DNA of 64,000 nucleotides from Demequina sp. NBRC 110055 (GTDB lineage: Bacteria; Actinomycetota; Actinomycetes; Actinomycetales; Demequinaceae). The stretch lies in contig NZ_BBRL01000005.1 of assembly GCF_002090135.1 (NCBI RefSeq), positions 62,001-126,000 on the forward strand, read 5' to 3'. How positions within the stretch are numbered: position 1 is the stretch's first letter; every line of letters starts with the position of its first letter. Positions 9,134-17,497 of this stretch are shown here, piece after piece. The notes under the pieces are model-generated. The model made no database searches. It was not told where the DNA came from and was given only the letters and a program-made list of their open reading frames with translations. Made by a program: the position numbers and the translations under genes.

Positions 9134-9640
9134 CTACCGCTCGTTGGCCTCGGGGTCCACCGCCGGGTCCACCGCCACCCGCGCGGCGTCGGCGTCCGAG
9201 GAGAACACGAACAGCGAGAACCCCAGGTAGCGCGCCACGGTGCCGAGGCCGATGCCCAGCACCGACGCGATGTTGTCGGCCAGCGCGGACTCGAAGCCCA
9301 GCCCGTGGTGGCTCAGAGCGACAACGCCGGCCTCGAGCGCGAGCGCCACCGCGTTGATCGTCGCGAACAAGGCGAGCTCGGGGAGCGGACGGTGACGGCT
9401 GGGACCGCGGAAGGTCCAACCGCGATGCGCGACCCACGCGAAGCCGATCGACACGAGGGTGGCGATGATCTTGGCGGTGACGACCCGGTCGTCGCTGCCG
9501 GCGACCTCGCTGTCGGGCGCGAGCGGCCCGAGGCGCAGCAGATTGAACACGCCGAGGTTGACGACGATCCCCGCGATGCCGACCGCTCCGAAGCGCAGCA
9601 TTTCGGCGCCGCGGGCGCGTACACGGTCGAGGATCGTCAC
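9134..9640 (-). CDS. GtrA-family membrane protein
   Basis: 168 residues with four membrane helices. Helix 1 carries the GtrA-type FGAVGIAGIVVNLGVF pattern and helix 4 the RYLGFSLFVF pattern near the end. GtrA proteins help move or present polyprenyl-linked sugars for cell-wall or surface glycosylation. The GTG at 9640 is set by a TAGGCT hexamer 8 nt upstream and leaves a compact GtrA domain. It is convergent with the kinase (7 bp apart) and divergent from purK, the same neighbour as Rv3277 in M. tuberculosis. Confidence 0.85.
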   Translation of the reverse strand: MTILDRVRARGAEMLRFGAVGIAGIVVNLGVFNLLRLGPLAPDSEVAGSDDRVVTAKIIATLVSIGFAWVAHRGWTFRGPSRHRPLPELALFATINAVALALEAGVVALSHHGLGFESALADNIASVLGIGLGTVARYLGFSLFVFSSDADAARVAVDPAVDPEANER

Positions 9641-9648
9641 GGGTGTCG

Positions 9649-9668
9649 AGCCTACTGCCGGGTAGGGT
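9649..9668. promoter_or_regulatory. Back-to-back leaderless promoters of gtrA-like gene and purK
   Basis: Minus strand: TAGGCT at 9649-9654, 8 nt from the GTG at 9640. Plus strand: TAGGGT at 9663-9668, 6 nt from the ATG at 9675. The two -10 elements are 8 bp apart and point outward, so each promoter's -35 region lies over the other's -10 and start. Both genes lack a ribosome site. Confidence 0.6.
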
Positions 9669-9674
9669 GCAGCC

Positions 9675-10820
9675 ATGACTTCCCCCATCGTCGCCGTGAT
9701 CGGCGGGGGCCAACTCGCGCGCATGATGGCGCCCGCAGCGACGGCCCTCGGCATTACCCTTCGCGTCCTCGTCGAGTCGGATGCGGCACCCGCCGCTGCA
9801 CCTGCCCACGAGACCGTGGTCGGGCTGCCCTCCGACGCCGACGCGATCGCGCGCCTACTGTCCGCTCCCGTGCCCGATGCCGTGACCTTCGAACACGAAC
9901 ACATCCCCGCCGAGGTATTCGAGGCGTGCGAACGCGCCGGCGTACCCGTCCGCCCGGGCCTCGCCGCCCTCCACTACGCGCAAGACAAGATCGCGATGCG
10001 CGAGCGTATGGACGCGCTCGGTCTCCCCAACCCCGCGTGGGCCGAGGCGCGCTCCGAGGAGGACGTTCAGGCCTTCCTCGACGCGCACGGCGGCGAGGCG
10101 ATCCTCAAGACTGCGCGCGGCGGCTACGACGGCAAGGGGGTGATGGTGGTGCGCAGTGCCACCGACGCCCGCGCCTGGCTCGAGGCCGCAGCCGTCGGCG
10201 GTCCCCGCCTGCTTCTCGAGCAGAAGGTGCCGTTCACCCGCGAGCTGGCGATCCAGATCGCGCGCCGTCCCTCGGGAGCGTCGCGCACCTGGCCCGCCGT
10301 CGAGTCGCTGCAGCGCGACGGGGTGTGCTCCGAGGTGACGGCGCCCGCGCCGGGCCTCGACCCGGCACTCGAGGCCGAGGCCGAGCGCATTGCCACCGTC
10401 ATCGCCACCGAGCTTGACGTCACGGGTGCGCTTGCCGTCGAACTGTTCGAGACGGCCGGCGGGCTGCTCATCAACGAGCTGGCCATGCGCCCGCATAACT
10501 CGGGGCACTGGAGCATGGACGGCGCCGTCACGGGCCAGTTCGAGCAGCACCTGCGCGCCGTGCTCGACCTGCCGCTAGGAGACACCACGCCCACGTCCGC
10601 GTGGACGGTGATGGCGAATGTGCTGGGGGGAGCCCGCACGGACCTCGAGGCTGCCCTGGCCGAGGTGACCGATGCATCGGCCAAAATCCATCTCTACGGC
10701 AAGGCCGTGCGCCCGGGCCGCAAGGTGGGCCACGTCAACCTTTCCGGCGCCGAGCGCGCCGAGACCTATGAGCGGGCGGTGGCCGCGGCGGCCGTCGTCA
10801 GGGACGGAGTACCAGCATGA
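9675..10820 (+). CDS. purK: N5-carboxyaminoimidazole ribonucleotide synthase
   Basis: 381-residue ATP-grasp enzyme that carboxylates aminoimidazole ribonucleotide with ATP and bicarbonate in purine synthesis. The N-terminal pre-ATP-grasp fold begins [14 protein letters not shown]. The ATP loop is [11 protein letters not shown] near residue 155, and the metal/phosphate region is [26 protein letters not shown], given here only as a landmark around residues 255-280. Length is normal for the family. The 3' end overlaps purE by 4 bases (ATGA), so the two steps are translationally coupled. Confidence 0.96.
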   Translation: MTSPIVAVIGGGQLARMMAPAATALGITLRVLVESDAAPAAAPAHETVVGLPSDADAIARLLSAPVPDAVTFEHEHIPAEVFEACERAGVPVRPGLAALHYAQDKIAMRERMDALGLPNPAWAEARSEEDVQAFLDAHGGEAILKTARGGYDGKGVMVVRSATDARAWLEAAAVGGPRLLLEQKVPFTRELAIQIARRPSGASRTWPAVESLQRDGVCSEVTAPAPGLDPALEAEAERIATVIATELDVTGALAVELFETAGGLLINELAMRPHNSGHWSMDGAVTGQFEQHLRAVLDLPLGDTTPTSAWTVMANVLGGARTDLEAALAEVTDASAKIHLYGKAVRPGRKVGHVNLSGAERAETYERAVAAAAVVRDGVPA

Positions 10821-11320
10821 GCGACCCCATCGTCGGCATCGTCATGGGATCCGACTCGGACTGGCCCACCATGGTGGCGGCGGCCGAGGCTTTGGAGGAG
10901 TTCGGGATCCCCTTCGAAAAGGACGTCGTGTCCGCGCACCGCATGCCAGAGGAGATGATCGCCTACGGGCGCGAGGCGGAGTCGCGGGGGATCCGCGTCA
11001 TCATCGCCGGGGCCGGTGGCGCCGCGCACCTGCCAGGGATGCTGGCGTCGGTGACGACGCTGCCGGTCATCGGCGTCCCTGTGGCGCTCAAGCACCTCGA
11101 CGGCATGGACTCACTCCTGAGCATCGTGCAGATGCCGGCCGGGGTGCCTGTGGCCACCGTGTCGATCGGGGGGGCGCGCAACGCGGGTCTGTTGGCCGCG
11201 CGGATGCTGGGCTCAGCCCCTACGGAGGAGGGCGCGGCTCTGCGCGAGCGCATGCGCGTCTTCCAGGCGAGCCTGCGCGACGTCGCGTATGCCAAGGGGG
11301 AGGCGCTACGCCGCCAGTAG
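10817..11320 (+). CDS. purE: N5-carboxyaminoimidazole ribonucleotide mutase
   Basis: 167-residue class I PurE that moves the carboxylate from N5-CAIR to C4, giving CAIR. It shows the substrate-binding start [13 protein letters not shown], the catalytic SAHRMPEEM and the glycine-rich [17 protein letters not shown] segment. PurK in the same operon confirms the two-enzyme bacterial route. A strong hairpin follows 16 bases after the stop. Confidence 0.96.
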   Translation: MSDPIVGIVMGSDSDWPTMVAAAEALEEFGIPFEKDVVSAHRMPEEMIAYGREAESRGIRVIIAGAGGAAHLPGMLASVTTLPVIGVPVALKHLDGMDSLLSIVQMPAGVPVATVSIGGARNAGLLAARMLGSAPTEEGAALRERMRVFQASLRDVAYAKGEALRRQ

Positions 11321-11336
11321 TGCCGCGCTCACCAAC

Positions 11337-11375
11337 GAGAAGGGCCCCGCACGCTCGGCGTGCGGGGCCCTTCTC
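11337..11375. terminator. Strong bidirectional hairpin between purE and LCP gene
   Basis: Perfect 18-bp inverted repeat (11337-11354 with 11358-11375) with a 3-nt loop. It contains GGGCCCC-type core pairs and lies between the convergent purE and LCP genes. The outer GAGAAGG/CCTTCTC gives a short pyrimidine run after the stem on the plus strand. Confidence 0.88.
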
Positions 11376-11383
11376 ACGGGGGG

Positions 11384-12679
11384 CTACTGCGGGATGACGC
11401 AACCGTCGAGGATCTCGTCCTGCGTCTCGCGCAGCGGCGAGGGGCTCACCGACGGGGTAGGCGTCGTCGCGGTCGCGGAGGGGGTCGAACTCGGCTCGGC
11501 CGAGGCGGTGGCGTCGGGCGAAGCCGTGACCGACGGCTCTGCCGAGGGCTCGGGATCCGCGGTGGGGTTCTCGACCGTGGGGTCGGTCGACTCGATCGGG
11601 ACGTCGTCGATCAGGGCCTGCCACATGGCGGTCGCCTCGGGCTCCGTCCACACGACGTCACCCTTGCCGTCGCCGGGGTAGTGCCACGGCACGGTATAGA
11701 AGTTCAGGTTGCTGGTCTCGAAATTCCTGAGGCTGTACGCGAGGCCGATGATGTTGTTGAGCGAGCCCATTTCGGAGTCCATGGACAGCGACTCGGCGCC
11801 CGCGCGCACGAACTGAGTGAGCTCGGAGACATCGGTGAGATAGTTCATGCCGAGCACCTTGCGGGCGGTGTTCGTCAGCAACTCCTGCTGACGCTCGATG
11901 CGCGCGAGGTCGGTGCCGTCCCCGCCGAGACCCGTCCCGGTACGGGCGCGGGCGAAGGCCAGTGCCGTCTCGCCATCAAGCACCTGTGCGCCCGCGGTGA
12001 GGTCGAGGTTGGCCTTCTTCGACCGCATGTCCTGCGTAATACACATCGGCACGCCATCGATCGCGTCGACCATGTCCTCAAAGCCGGAGAAGTCGACCAT
12101 GACGAAGTGTCCGCCGAGGTCGACCCCGGTGAGATCCATGATGGTCTGCATGACACACGCGGCGCCCTCGCCGCGGTCGCCATTGCGTCCACCGTTGGCG
12201 AGTGCGGTATTGAACTTGGCGGTCCAGCCAGGGATGACTTCGCCGTCATACATCCTGCAGTCGGAGATCCTCACGCGCGAGTCACGGGGGATGGAGACCA
12301 CGTCGATGCGCTCGCGGTCGGCACTGATGTGCATCACCATGGTGGTGTCGCCGCGCATGCCACCCGCGACGTCGCCGCCGATCTCGGCATTCTCGCCGTT
12401 GCGCTCGTCGGTACCGATCAAGACGATGTTGAGGGGCTGCCCCGCGGCAAAATCGTTCGGGGAGTCATCGACGACGGCCGTCTCGCCTTCGCCGCTGGCC
12501 AGCAATGAACTGGTGTCGTGGGTGTCGAAGGAGCCCTGCAAGAGCAGGGCAGAGGTGCCGCCGTACACGACCGCGAATCCCGCGACCGCGGCGACGCCGC
12601 TTGCCACCGCGGCGAGCACGTGCCTACTGACAGGGCGGGCGCCGTGCCGTGCACGTGACCTCGAGCCGGATGAGCTCAC
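11384..12679 (-). CDS. LytR-CpsA-Psr (LCP) family cell-wall ligase
   Basis: 431 residues. A cytoplasmic basic stretch is followed by one membrane helix (about 20-45). The extracytoplasmic LCP domain (about 80-310) shows NIVLIGTDER, the GDTTMVMHI strand and VSIPRDSRV with the conserved Arg pair. It also has AFARARTGTGLGGDGTDLAR with the DxxRxxRQQ-like end. LCP enzymes transfer lipid-linked glycopolymers to peptidoglycan. The C-terminal 70 residues are a Pro/Ser/Thr/Ala-rich tail, likely disordered. The GTG at 12679 is preceded by GAGGAGG. Related proteins (CpsA/Lcp1 group) occur in the same neighbourhood in mycobacteria. Confidence 0.92.
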   Translation of the reverse strand: MSSSGSRSRARHGARPVSRHVLAAVASGVAAVAGFAVVYGGTSALLLQGSFDTHDTSSLLASGEGETAVVDDSPNDFAAGQPLNIVLIGTDERNGENAEIGGDVAGGMRGDTTMVMHISADRERIDVVSIPRDSRVRISDCRMYDGEVIPGWTAKFNTALANGGRNGDRGEGAACVMQTIMDLTGVDLGGHFVMVDFSGFEDMVDAIDGVPMCITQDMRSKKANLDLTAGAQVLDGETALAFARARTGTGLGGDGTDLARIERQQELLTNTARKVLGMNYLTDVSELTQFVRAGAESLSMDSEMGSLNNIIGLAYSLRNFETSNLNFYTVPWHYPGDGKGDVVWTEPEATAMWQALIDDVPIESTDPTVENPTADPEPSAEPSVTASPDATASAEPSSTPSATATTPTPSVSPSPLRETQDEILDGCVIPQ

Positions 12680-12943
12680 GGATGGTCCTCCTCAAGAACA
12701 GTCGATGAAGGCGTCGGAGACGCTCGCGACTCTAACGCGCAAAAGCCCTGCTCGGTTCCGCGCGCGCGAGATTACGGCGTGGTGCGCGCCACAAAGTCAT
12801 TATCGGCCTCGCGCGATGCATTCTGAAACGTAGCATTCGTGTGGCGGCGTCGTCCCAGGTAGGTGGGGCGTGTGGAGGGGGCCATGCGGATCGATCCGCC
12901 CCCGCGTTACGGCAGACTCGCGGAGCAGGTGCGGAGGTGCCGT

Positions 12944-12949
12944 TAGGCT
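12944..12949 (+). promoter_or_regulatory. -10 element TAGGCT, leaderless GT2 gene
   Basis: TAGGCT followed by 6 nt and GTG at 12956, which argues for that GTG rather than the adjacent ATG at 12959. The 276-base divergent region 12680-12955 otherwise contains a short palindrome at 12886-12899 within GGGGGC/GCCCCC arms (12877-12903); its role is unclear. Confidence 0.55.
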
Positions 12950-12955
12950 CGCGCT

Positions 12956-13963
12956 GTGATGTCCTTGCCGCCTTTGTCATCGCTTCCTGCGGTCAGCGTC
13001 GTGTTTCCCGTGCGCAATGAGGCGGCGCACTTGCGCGACAGCGTCCGCGCGGTCCTCGCCAGTGGGTATCGCGGCGAGGTCGAGGTGGTCGTCGCCGTGG
13101 CGCCGTCAACCGACGGGACGGAAACAGTCGCGGCCGCCCTTGCCGATGACGCGCGCATCACGATGGTCGACAACCCCACCGGCCGGACTCCCGACGGTCT
13201 CAATGCCGCCATTGCCGCTGCCCGTCACGACGTGATCGTGCGCATGGATGGTCACGCCCTCATGCCACGCGGGTACATCGATCTCGCCATCGATGCCCTA
13301 CGTAGCACCGGCGCGGGCAACGTGGGCGGTCGCATGGTCCCGGAAGGCCAGCAACCATTCCAGCGCGCCGTCGCCGTGGCGATGTCGTCGGTCTGGGGCC
13401 TCGGTGGTGCCGGACACCGCCAAGGGGGGACCGCGGGACGCGCGGAGTCGGTCTATCTCGGCTCCTTTCGGCGCGAGGCACTCGAGGACGTGGGTGGCTA
13501 CGACCCACACTATGTGCGGGCTCAGGATTGGGAACTCAATATGCGGTTGCGTGAGGCGGGGTATCTCGTGTGGTTCGTGCCGCAGATGCAGGTGCCGTAT
13601 TTTCCCCGCGCGACATGGCGCGACCTCGCAACCCAGTTTTGGCGCACGGGCCAATGGCGGCGCGAGGTGATCCGTCGCCACCCGCAGTCGCGTTCGCTGC
13701 GCTACTTTGCGGCGCCCGTGGTAACCGTAGCGGTGGCCGCGGGACTGGCGCTCGGAGTGGTCGGTGTGCTCGCCGGCATCCCCGCGCTCGCGTGGACGCT
13801 GATCATTCCCGGCGGCTACGCGCTCGGCGTGCTGGGCGCCTCTGCTGTGCTGGCCTCACGGGCGGGCTCGGAGGCGACCATGCGCATGCCGCTGGTCCTC
13901 GCGACCATGCATCTGGCGTGGGGTGGGGGCTTCCTGAGGGGCGTGCGAGATCTTTCGACTTGA
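12956..13963 (+). CDS. Family 2 glycosyltransferase, ExoA-like
   Basis: 335 residues. The GT-A domain (1-235) opens VSVVFPVRNEAAHL and carries the nucleotide-sugar Asp in VVAVAPSTDGTETV. Its metal-binding motif is VRMDGHALMP (in place of DxD), and the acceptor-site ED-type helix is AQDWELNMRL. Two or three C-terminal membrane helices (about 250-325) anchor it. The VRMDGHA signature is that of the succinoglycan-type ExoA group. It probably adds a sugar to a polyprenyl-linked envelope glycan; the sugar is not predictable. It precedes whiB2, whose promoter overlaps this stop codon. Confidence 0.85.
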   Translation: MMSLPPLSSLPAVSVVFPVRNEAAHLRDSVRAVLASGYRGEVEVVVAVAPSTDGTETVAAALADDARITMVDNPTGRTPDGLNAAIAAARHDVIVRMDGHALMPRGYIDLAIDALRSTGAGNVGGRMVPEGQQPFQRAVAVAMSSVWGLGGAGHRQGGTAGRAESVYLGSFRREALEDVGGYDPHYVRAQDWELNMRLREAGYLVWFVPQMQVPYFPRATWRDLATQFWRTGQWRREVIRRHPQSRSLRYFAAPVVTVAVAAGLALGVVGVLAGIPALAWTLIIPGGYALGVLGASAVLASRAGSEATMRMPLVLATMHLAWGGGFLRGVRDLST

Positions 13964-13988
13964 CGCACGGGGATTACACGGGTGTAAT
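13960..13988 (+). promoter_or_regulatory. Promoter of whiB2, TTGACG-17-TGTAAT
   Basis: -35 TTGACG (13960-13965), 17-bp spacer and -10 TGTAAT (13983-13988): the best sigma-70-type promoter seen in the window. The -10 is the right half of a 16-bp palindrome ATTACAC-GG-GTGTAAT (13973-13988), a likely operator because any dimer bound there would block the -10. Confidence 0.7.
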
Positions 13989-13993
13989 TCCTA

Positions 13994-14018
13994 CAACGCA
14001 GGCTCACGTTCTGCGTTG
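13994..14018 (+). promoter_or_regulatory. Inverted repeat in whiB2 5' leader
   Basis: CAACGCAG (13994-14001) and CTGCGTTG (14011-14018) form an 8-bp stem with a 9-nt loop, ending about 6 nt before the GGAGGGA ribosome site of whiB2. It could be an RNA hairpin affecting translation or a second protein-binding site. Confidence 0.5.
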
Positions 14019-14035
14019 AAATCGGAGGGAAGCCT

Positions 14036-14356
14036 ATGTGGAATATCTACGAAGGCGCAGTGCCCTCGGACGCGGGAAAGCCGTCCCCGACGCTCGCGTC
14101 GGTCGTCGACATCTTTGACGGTGTCGAGGACGATGGCCCCCTGGCATGGCAAGAGCGCGCGCTGTGCGCCCAAACCGATCCCGAGGCCTTCTTCCCCGAA
14201 AAGGGTGGATCGACCCGCGAGGCCAAGAAGGTGTGTGCGTCGTGCGACGTGCGCTCCGAGTGCCTCGACTATGCGCTTGAGCACGATGAGCGCTTCGGGA
14301 TCTGGGGTGGGCTGTCGGAGCGTGAGCGGCGCAAGCTCAAGCGTCGCGCCGTCTAG
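14036..14356 (+). CDS. whiB2: WhiB2/WhmD-type iron-sulfur septation regulator
   Basis: 106 residues. An N-terminal extension of about 35 residues is followed by the WhiB core with cluster ligands Cys44, Cys67, Cys70 and Cys76. The FFPEKGGSTREAKKVC segment and the GIWGGLSERERRKLKRRAV end (only partly quoted) are those of WhiB2 (WhmD in M. smegmatis, WhiB in Streptomyces). These act with WhiA on division genes. The ATG at 14036 has GGAGGGA 5 nt upstream. The long leader, strong promoter and palindromes suggest tight control. Neighbours (GT2, DUF5719, zincin-like, DUF3499, manB) match the conserved whiB2 locus. Confidence 0.93.
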   Translation: MWNIYEGAVPSDAGKPSPTLASVVDIFDGVEDDGPLAWQERALCAQTDPEAFFPEKGGSTREAKKVCASCDVRSECLDYALEHDERFGIWGGLSERERRKLKRRAV

Positions 14357-14380
14357 CCGGTCAGCCCGCGTGGGAAGGGT

Positions 14381-17300
14381 ATGAGTTCGGCGCGCCTGAC
14401 GGTGCGCGCGGTGGTGGTCAGCGACGGCAAGTCGTCGCGCCTCGCCGCGGTCCTCGATGCCGTGACGGCACAGGATCCCCTTCCCGATCACATCGATCTC
14501 GTCCTGTGCGGCGACGCCCAGGAACCCCTGCTGCCCTCGACGCCACCTATCTCGGTGGTGCGCAGCGACGCGTCCCATGTGGGCCGCGCCATCGACGACG
14601 CGTTGGCTCTCGCTCCGGGCCGCGCCGGCGAGATGCTGTGGCTGCTCCACGACGACTCCGCGCCCCTGCCGGGAGCGCTGGCGCACCTGACGGCCACGGC
14701 CCGCAAGCGCCACCGCGCCGAGGTGGTGGGTGCCGCACAGGTGCAGTGGGACGATCCCGCGCGTCTCGTGAGCCTCGGCACCACCACGACCCGCGTCGGG
14801 GCGCGGCGGGTCACGCTCGTCGATGAAAACGACGTCAATCAGGGTCAATACGACGCGCGTGATGATGTGCTCGCCGTGTCACTCGCGGGAGCGCTCGTAC
14901 GTCGCGACACGTGGCACCGTCTCGAGGGACTCGACCCCGCGTACGCCGGTTGGGGCGACAGCCTCGACTTCTGCCGGCGCGTGTGGCGCTCGGGCGGCGA
15001 CGTGGTGGCGGTCCCGCGCGCCCGCATCCGCCACGCCCAGGAACGGCTGTATGCGCGCCGCGGCGAGGACCAGGGAAGCCGCCGCGACACCTACTCCGCA
15101 CGCCGCGCCGCGGAATGGTTCCACGCTCTTGCCTACTCGCCGTGGTGGATGACGCCACTGGTGCTTGTCGCCGCGTTCCTCTCCTCAGGGTGGCGTGCTG
15201 TCACGCGCGTGGTGCGCAACGACGCGCGGATGCTCGCGGCGGAACTCGCCGTGCCGGCACGCCTCACGGGCATGCTGCCGCGGCTATGGCGCTCGCGCCG
15301 ACGTGTGACGTCGAGCGCGGGGAGAGGTCGGGGCAGTCGTGCCGCCGAGCGTCGACTCCTCGCTACCGGCGCCCAGGTTCGCCATGACATGCGCGTACGG
15401 GAATGGGGGGAGTACGAAACGTGGCGTGCCGCGTCGGCCCCCACCGACGTCGTGCGGGCCGAGCTCGACCATTCGCGCCGACGCACCTGGCGCGCCTTCG
15501 CGATCACGGGGGTCGCGCTCGCCGCGGTGTCCGCGACGCTCCACGGCGACTGGATCCTGGGGATCCTGCGTGGGCAAATGCTGGCAGGCGACGTGCTGGG
15601 CGTCACGGACATGTCCGTAGGCGACGTGTGGGACCGCGGCCTGGGCGGGTGGACTGAGCAGGGTCTGGGGGCGCCCGCCGTCGACGGTGGCCTGGCCCCG
15701 CTACTTTTGCCGCTGTCCGTGGTGCCGGGCGGCCTCGCGGCCGGGGTCGGCCTGCTGCTGGGGCTGGCACCCCTGTGGGCGGGCCTCGCAGCATGGGCCG
15801 CCTCCGGTGCGATCAGCCGCTCCGTGGTGTTCCGCGCGAGCGCGGCCGTCGCGTACGCCGTCATGCCGTCGTTCATCGTCAGCGTCGAGCAGGGCCGCAT
15901 CACCGCGGTGATGGTTCATGCCCTGCTTCCGCTGGCCGTGCTCGGCATCATCCGCGCGGCGGGGTGGCATCGCGGCGAGCGCGTCGGGGCGGGCGAACAC
16001 TTCCCGGTGCGGCCCCAGCCGTCGCCGAGCGCCGGCATGGCGGGCGCCGTCGCGCTCGCACTATGCACCATCGCCTCGCCGCTGCTCGCGCTGCCCGCGC
16101 TCGCAGGCCTGCTCGTGCTCGCCCTCATCACCCCGGGCCGGCGTGCGGGCCTGCTCGCCCTCGCGATCCCGACGCTCGCGGTGGCCCTTCCAGGATGGGT
16201 GGCGGCCGTGTCGCAGGGCATTGCGACGCCGGACGCCTGGTCTGTGATCGCGCGCGAGCCGGGTCCGTCGCTCGCGTCGGGCTCGTCGGTGCTGGACATC
16301 CTCATGAACCCGTGGGGGACGGCGCCCGGCGTGCCTGAGGTGCTCGCCGCAGTTTCCGCGAGTGTGGTCCCGGTGGTCCTGGTCGCTGCGGCCGCAGCGC
16401 TGCTGGGCGGACGGCGATGGAGAGTCACCACCGCGGGCGTGGTCGCCATGGCCGCGGGGATGATGGTCGCCGCCGCGCAGGCGGCGACCGCCGTATCGCC
16501 CGACTCGGGCGCCGGCACCGCAAGCGCGAACGGCTGGGCCGGCCCGGGGCTGTCCGTGCTGGCCATCGGTGTGATGCTGGTGACGGGCGCCGGGCTCGAT
16601 GGCGCATGGCGAGTCGGCACGGGCGCCGTGAGGGTACTGGTGCGCGGCGGCGCCGTGACCGTGACCGCTATGGTCGCGGTGGCAGTGATGGGTCATGTCG
16701 CCACGCTCGTGTGGCCGGGACGCGAGGAACCCACGACGGTGTCCGCGATCCCGCGCGACGTGATTCCTCTGGTCGCGGCGCTCGAACAGCATCAACCCAC
16801 GCGCCAGCGCGTGCTCGTCCTCGGCGACGACGACGGCGTCGTGACCGCGGCCGTCCTCGCGACCGACGGCTCAGAGGTCATCTCGTCCGCGGGTGAACTG
16901 CTGGCCGATGGCCGCGCCGCGGCGCGCTCCACGGGCGCCACCGTCAACGGCGTGGCCACGCTCGACGACGCGATCGCGCGGATGCTCGGCGGCGAGGCAG
17001 GTGCGGGCGACTCACTCGTGGACTGGGGCATTGGCGTCGTGGTCGCCTCCCCGGGGGCCGATGCGCTCGAGGATTCGCTCGCGCAGTCGCCCGACCTCAC
17101 GCTGCTGGGTTCGTCCGATCGCGGCACCTCGTGGCGTCTTCAACGGGCCGATGCCGTGGCGGTCTCACGTGCGTGGGTTGAGACGGACGGTGGGGTCACC
17201 CCGGCGACTATGGGCCGCTCGGGAGGCGCCGTCGACGTGGACGGCGCCGGCACCGCGGTCATCGCGGTCGCTCAGGACGAGGCGTGGACGGCCACCCTCG

Positions 17301-17497
17301 ATGGTGTCGCCCTCGAGCGAATCGAGGACCCCGTCGGGCGCGTCGCGTTCGCCGTGCCGGGGGCCGGCCACCTTCACTTTGACTACGACGACACGGCCCA
17401 CCGCGTGTGGTGGTGGCTCGGGGCGGGCGCCATCGTCTGGGCGCTCCTCGGAGCGATCCCGTTGCGCGCGCGAGGCTTTAAGGAGACGCGCGCATGA
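14381..17497 (+). CDS. Family 2 glycosyltransferase fused to large membrane domain
   Basis: 1038 residues. The GT-A domain (about 1-235) has WLLHDDSAPLPGAL as the DxD-type motif and WGDSLDFCRRVWRSGG as the acceptor-site helix. Several membrane helices follow (about 250-270 and 370-640 to 780), including GRITAVMVHALLPLAVLG, then a periplasmic C-terminal part (about 790-1010) and a last helix (about 1010-1030). This fusion is a conserved partner of whiB2 in actinobacteria, annotated only as glycosyltransferase. It probably builds an envelope glycan, but donor and product are not known. The next gene starts 4 bases inside this one (ATGA), so they are coupled. Confidence 0.85.
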   Translation: MSSARLTVRAVVVSDGKSSRLAAVLDAVTAQDPLPDHIDLVLCGDAQEPLLPSTPPISVVRSDASHVGRAIDDALALAPGRAGEMLWLLHDDSAPLPGALAHLTATARKRHRAEVVGAAQVQWDDPARLVSLGTTTTRVGARRVTLVDENDVNQGQYDARDDVLAVSLAGALVRRDTWHRLEGLDPAYAGWGDSLDFCRRVWRSGGDVVAVPRARIRHAQERLYARRGEDQGSRRDTYSARRAAEWFHALAYSPWWMTPLVLVAAFLSSGWRAVTRVVRNDARMLAAELAVPARLTGMLPRLWRSRRRVTSSAGRGRGSRAAERRLLATGAQVRHDMRVREWGEYETWRAASAPTDVVRAELDHSRRRTWRAFAITGVALAAVSATLHGDWILGILRGQMLAGDVLGVTDMSVGDVWDRGLGGWTEQGLGAPAVDGGLAPLLLPLSVVPGGLAAGVGLLLGLAPLWAGLAAWAASGAISRSVVFRASAAVAYAVMPSFIVSVEQGRITAVMVHALLPLAVLGIIRAAGWHRGERVGAGEHFPVRPQPSPSAGMAGAVALALCTIASPLLALPALAGLLVLALITPGRRAGLLALAIPTLAVALPGWVAAVSQGIATPDAWSVIAREPGPSLASGSSVLDILMNPWGTAPGVPEVLAAVSASVVPVVLVAAAAALLGGRRWRVTTAGVVAMAAGMMVAAAQAATAVSPDSGAGTASANGWAGPGLSVLAIGVMLVTGAGLDGAWRVGTGAVRVLVRGGAVTVTAMVAVAVMGHVATLVWPGREEPTTVSAIPRDVIPLVAALEQHQPTRQRVLVLGDDDGVVTAAVLATDGSEVISSAGELLADGRAAARSTGATVNGVATLDDAIARMLGGEAGAGDSLVDWGIGVVVASPGADALEDSLAQSPDLTLLGSSDRGTSWRLQRADAVAVSRAWVETDGGVTPATMGRSGGAVDVDGAGTAVIAVAQDEAWTATLDGVALERIEDPVGRVAFAVPGAGHLHFDYDDTAHRVWWWLGAGAIVWALLGAIPLRARGFKETRA
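17146..17155. repeat. Over-represented decamer GGCCGATGCC (example copy and list)
   Basis: Copies of GGCCGATGCC or its complement begin at 7073, 8448, 9247, 17146, 18381, 20466, 23484, 23503, 27748, 29486, 33072, 34028, 37109, 40233, 44295, 44520, 45484, 47184, 49575, 54677 and 60925. Eighteen are inside genes, mostly reading Ala-Asp-Ala with GAT or Ala-Ser-Ala with GCA, both unusual codons here. Three are intergenic. A longer consensus is GGCCGATGCCGYGG. About ten single-mismatch forms are also present. Confidence 0.8.

Noticed and set aside
12877-12903. Palindrome GCGGATCGATCCGC with GGGGGC/GCCCCC arms as terminator or operator
   Set aside because: Lies in a divergent promoter region away from both -10 sites; short palindromes of this type are expected in such DNA, so I give it no function.
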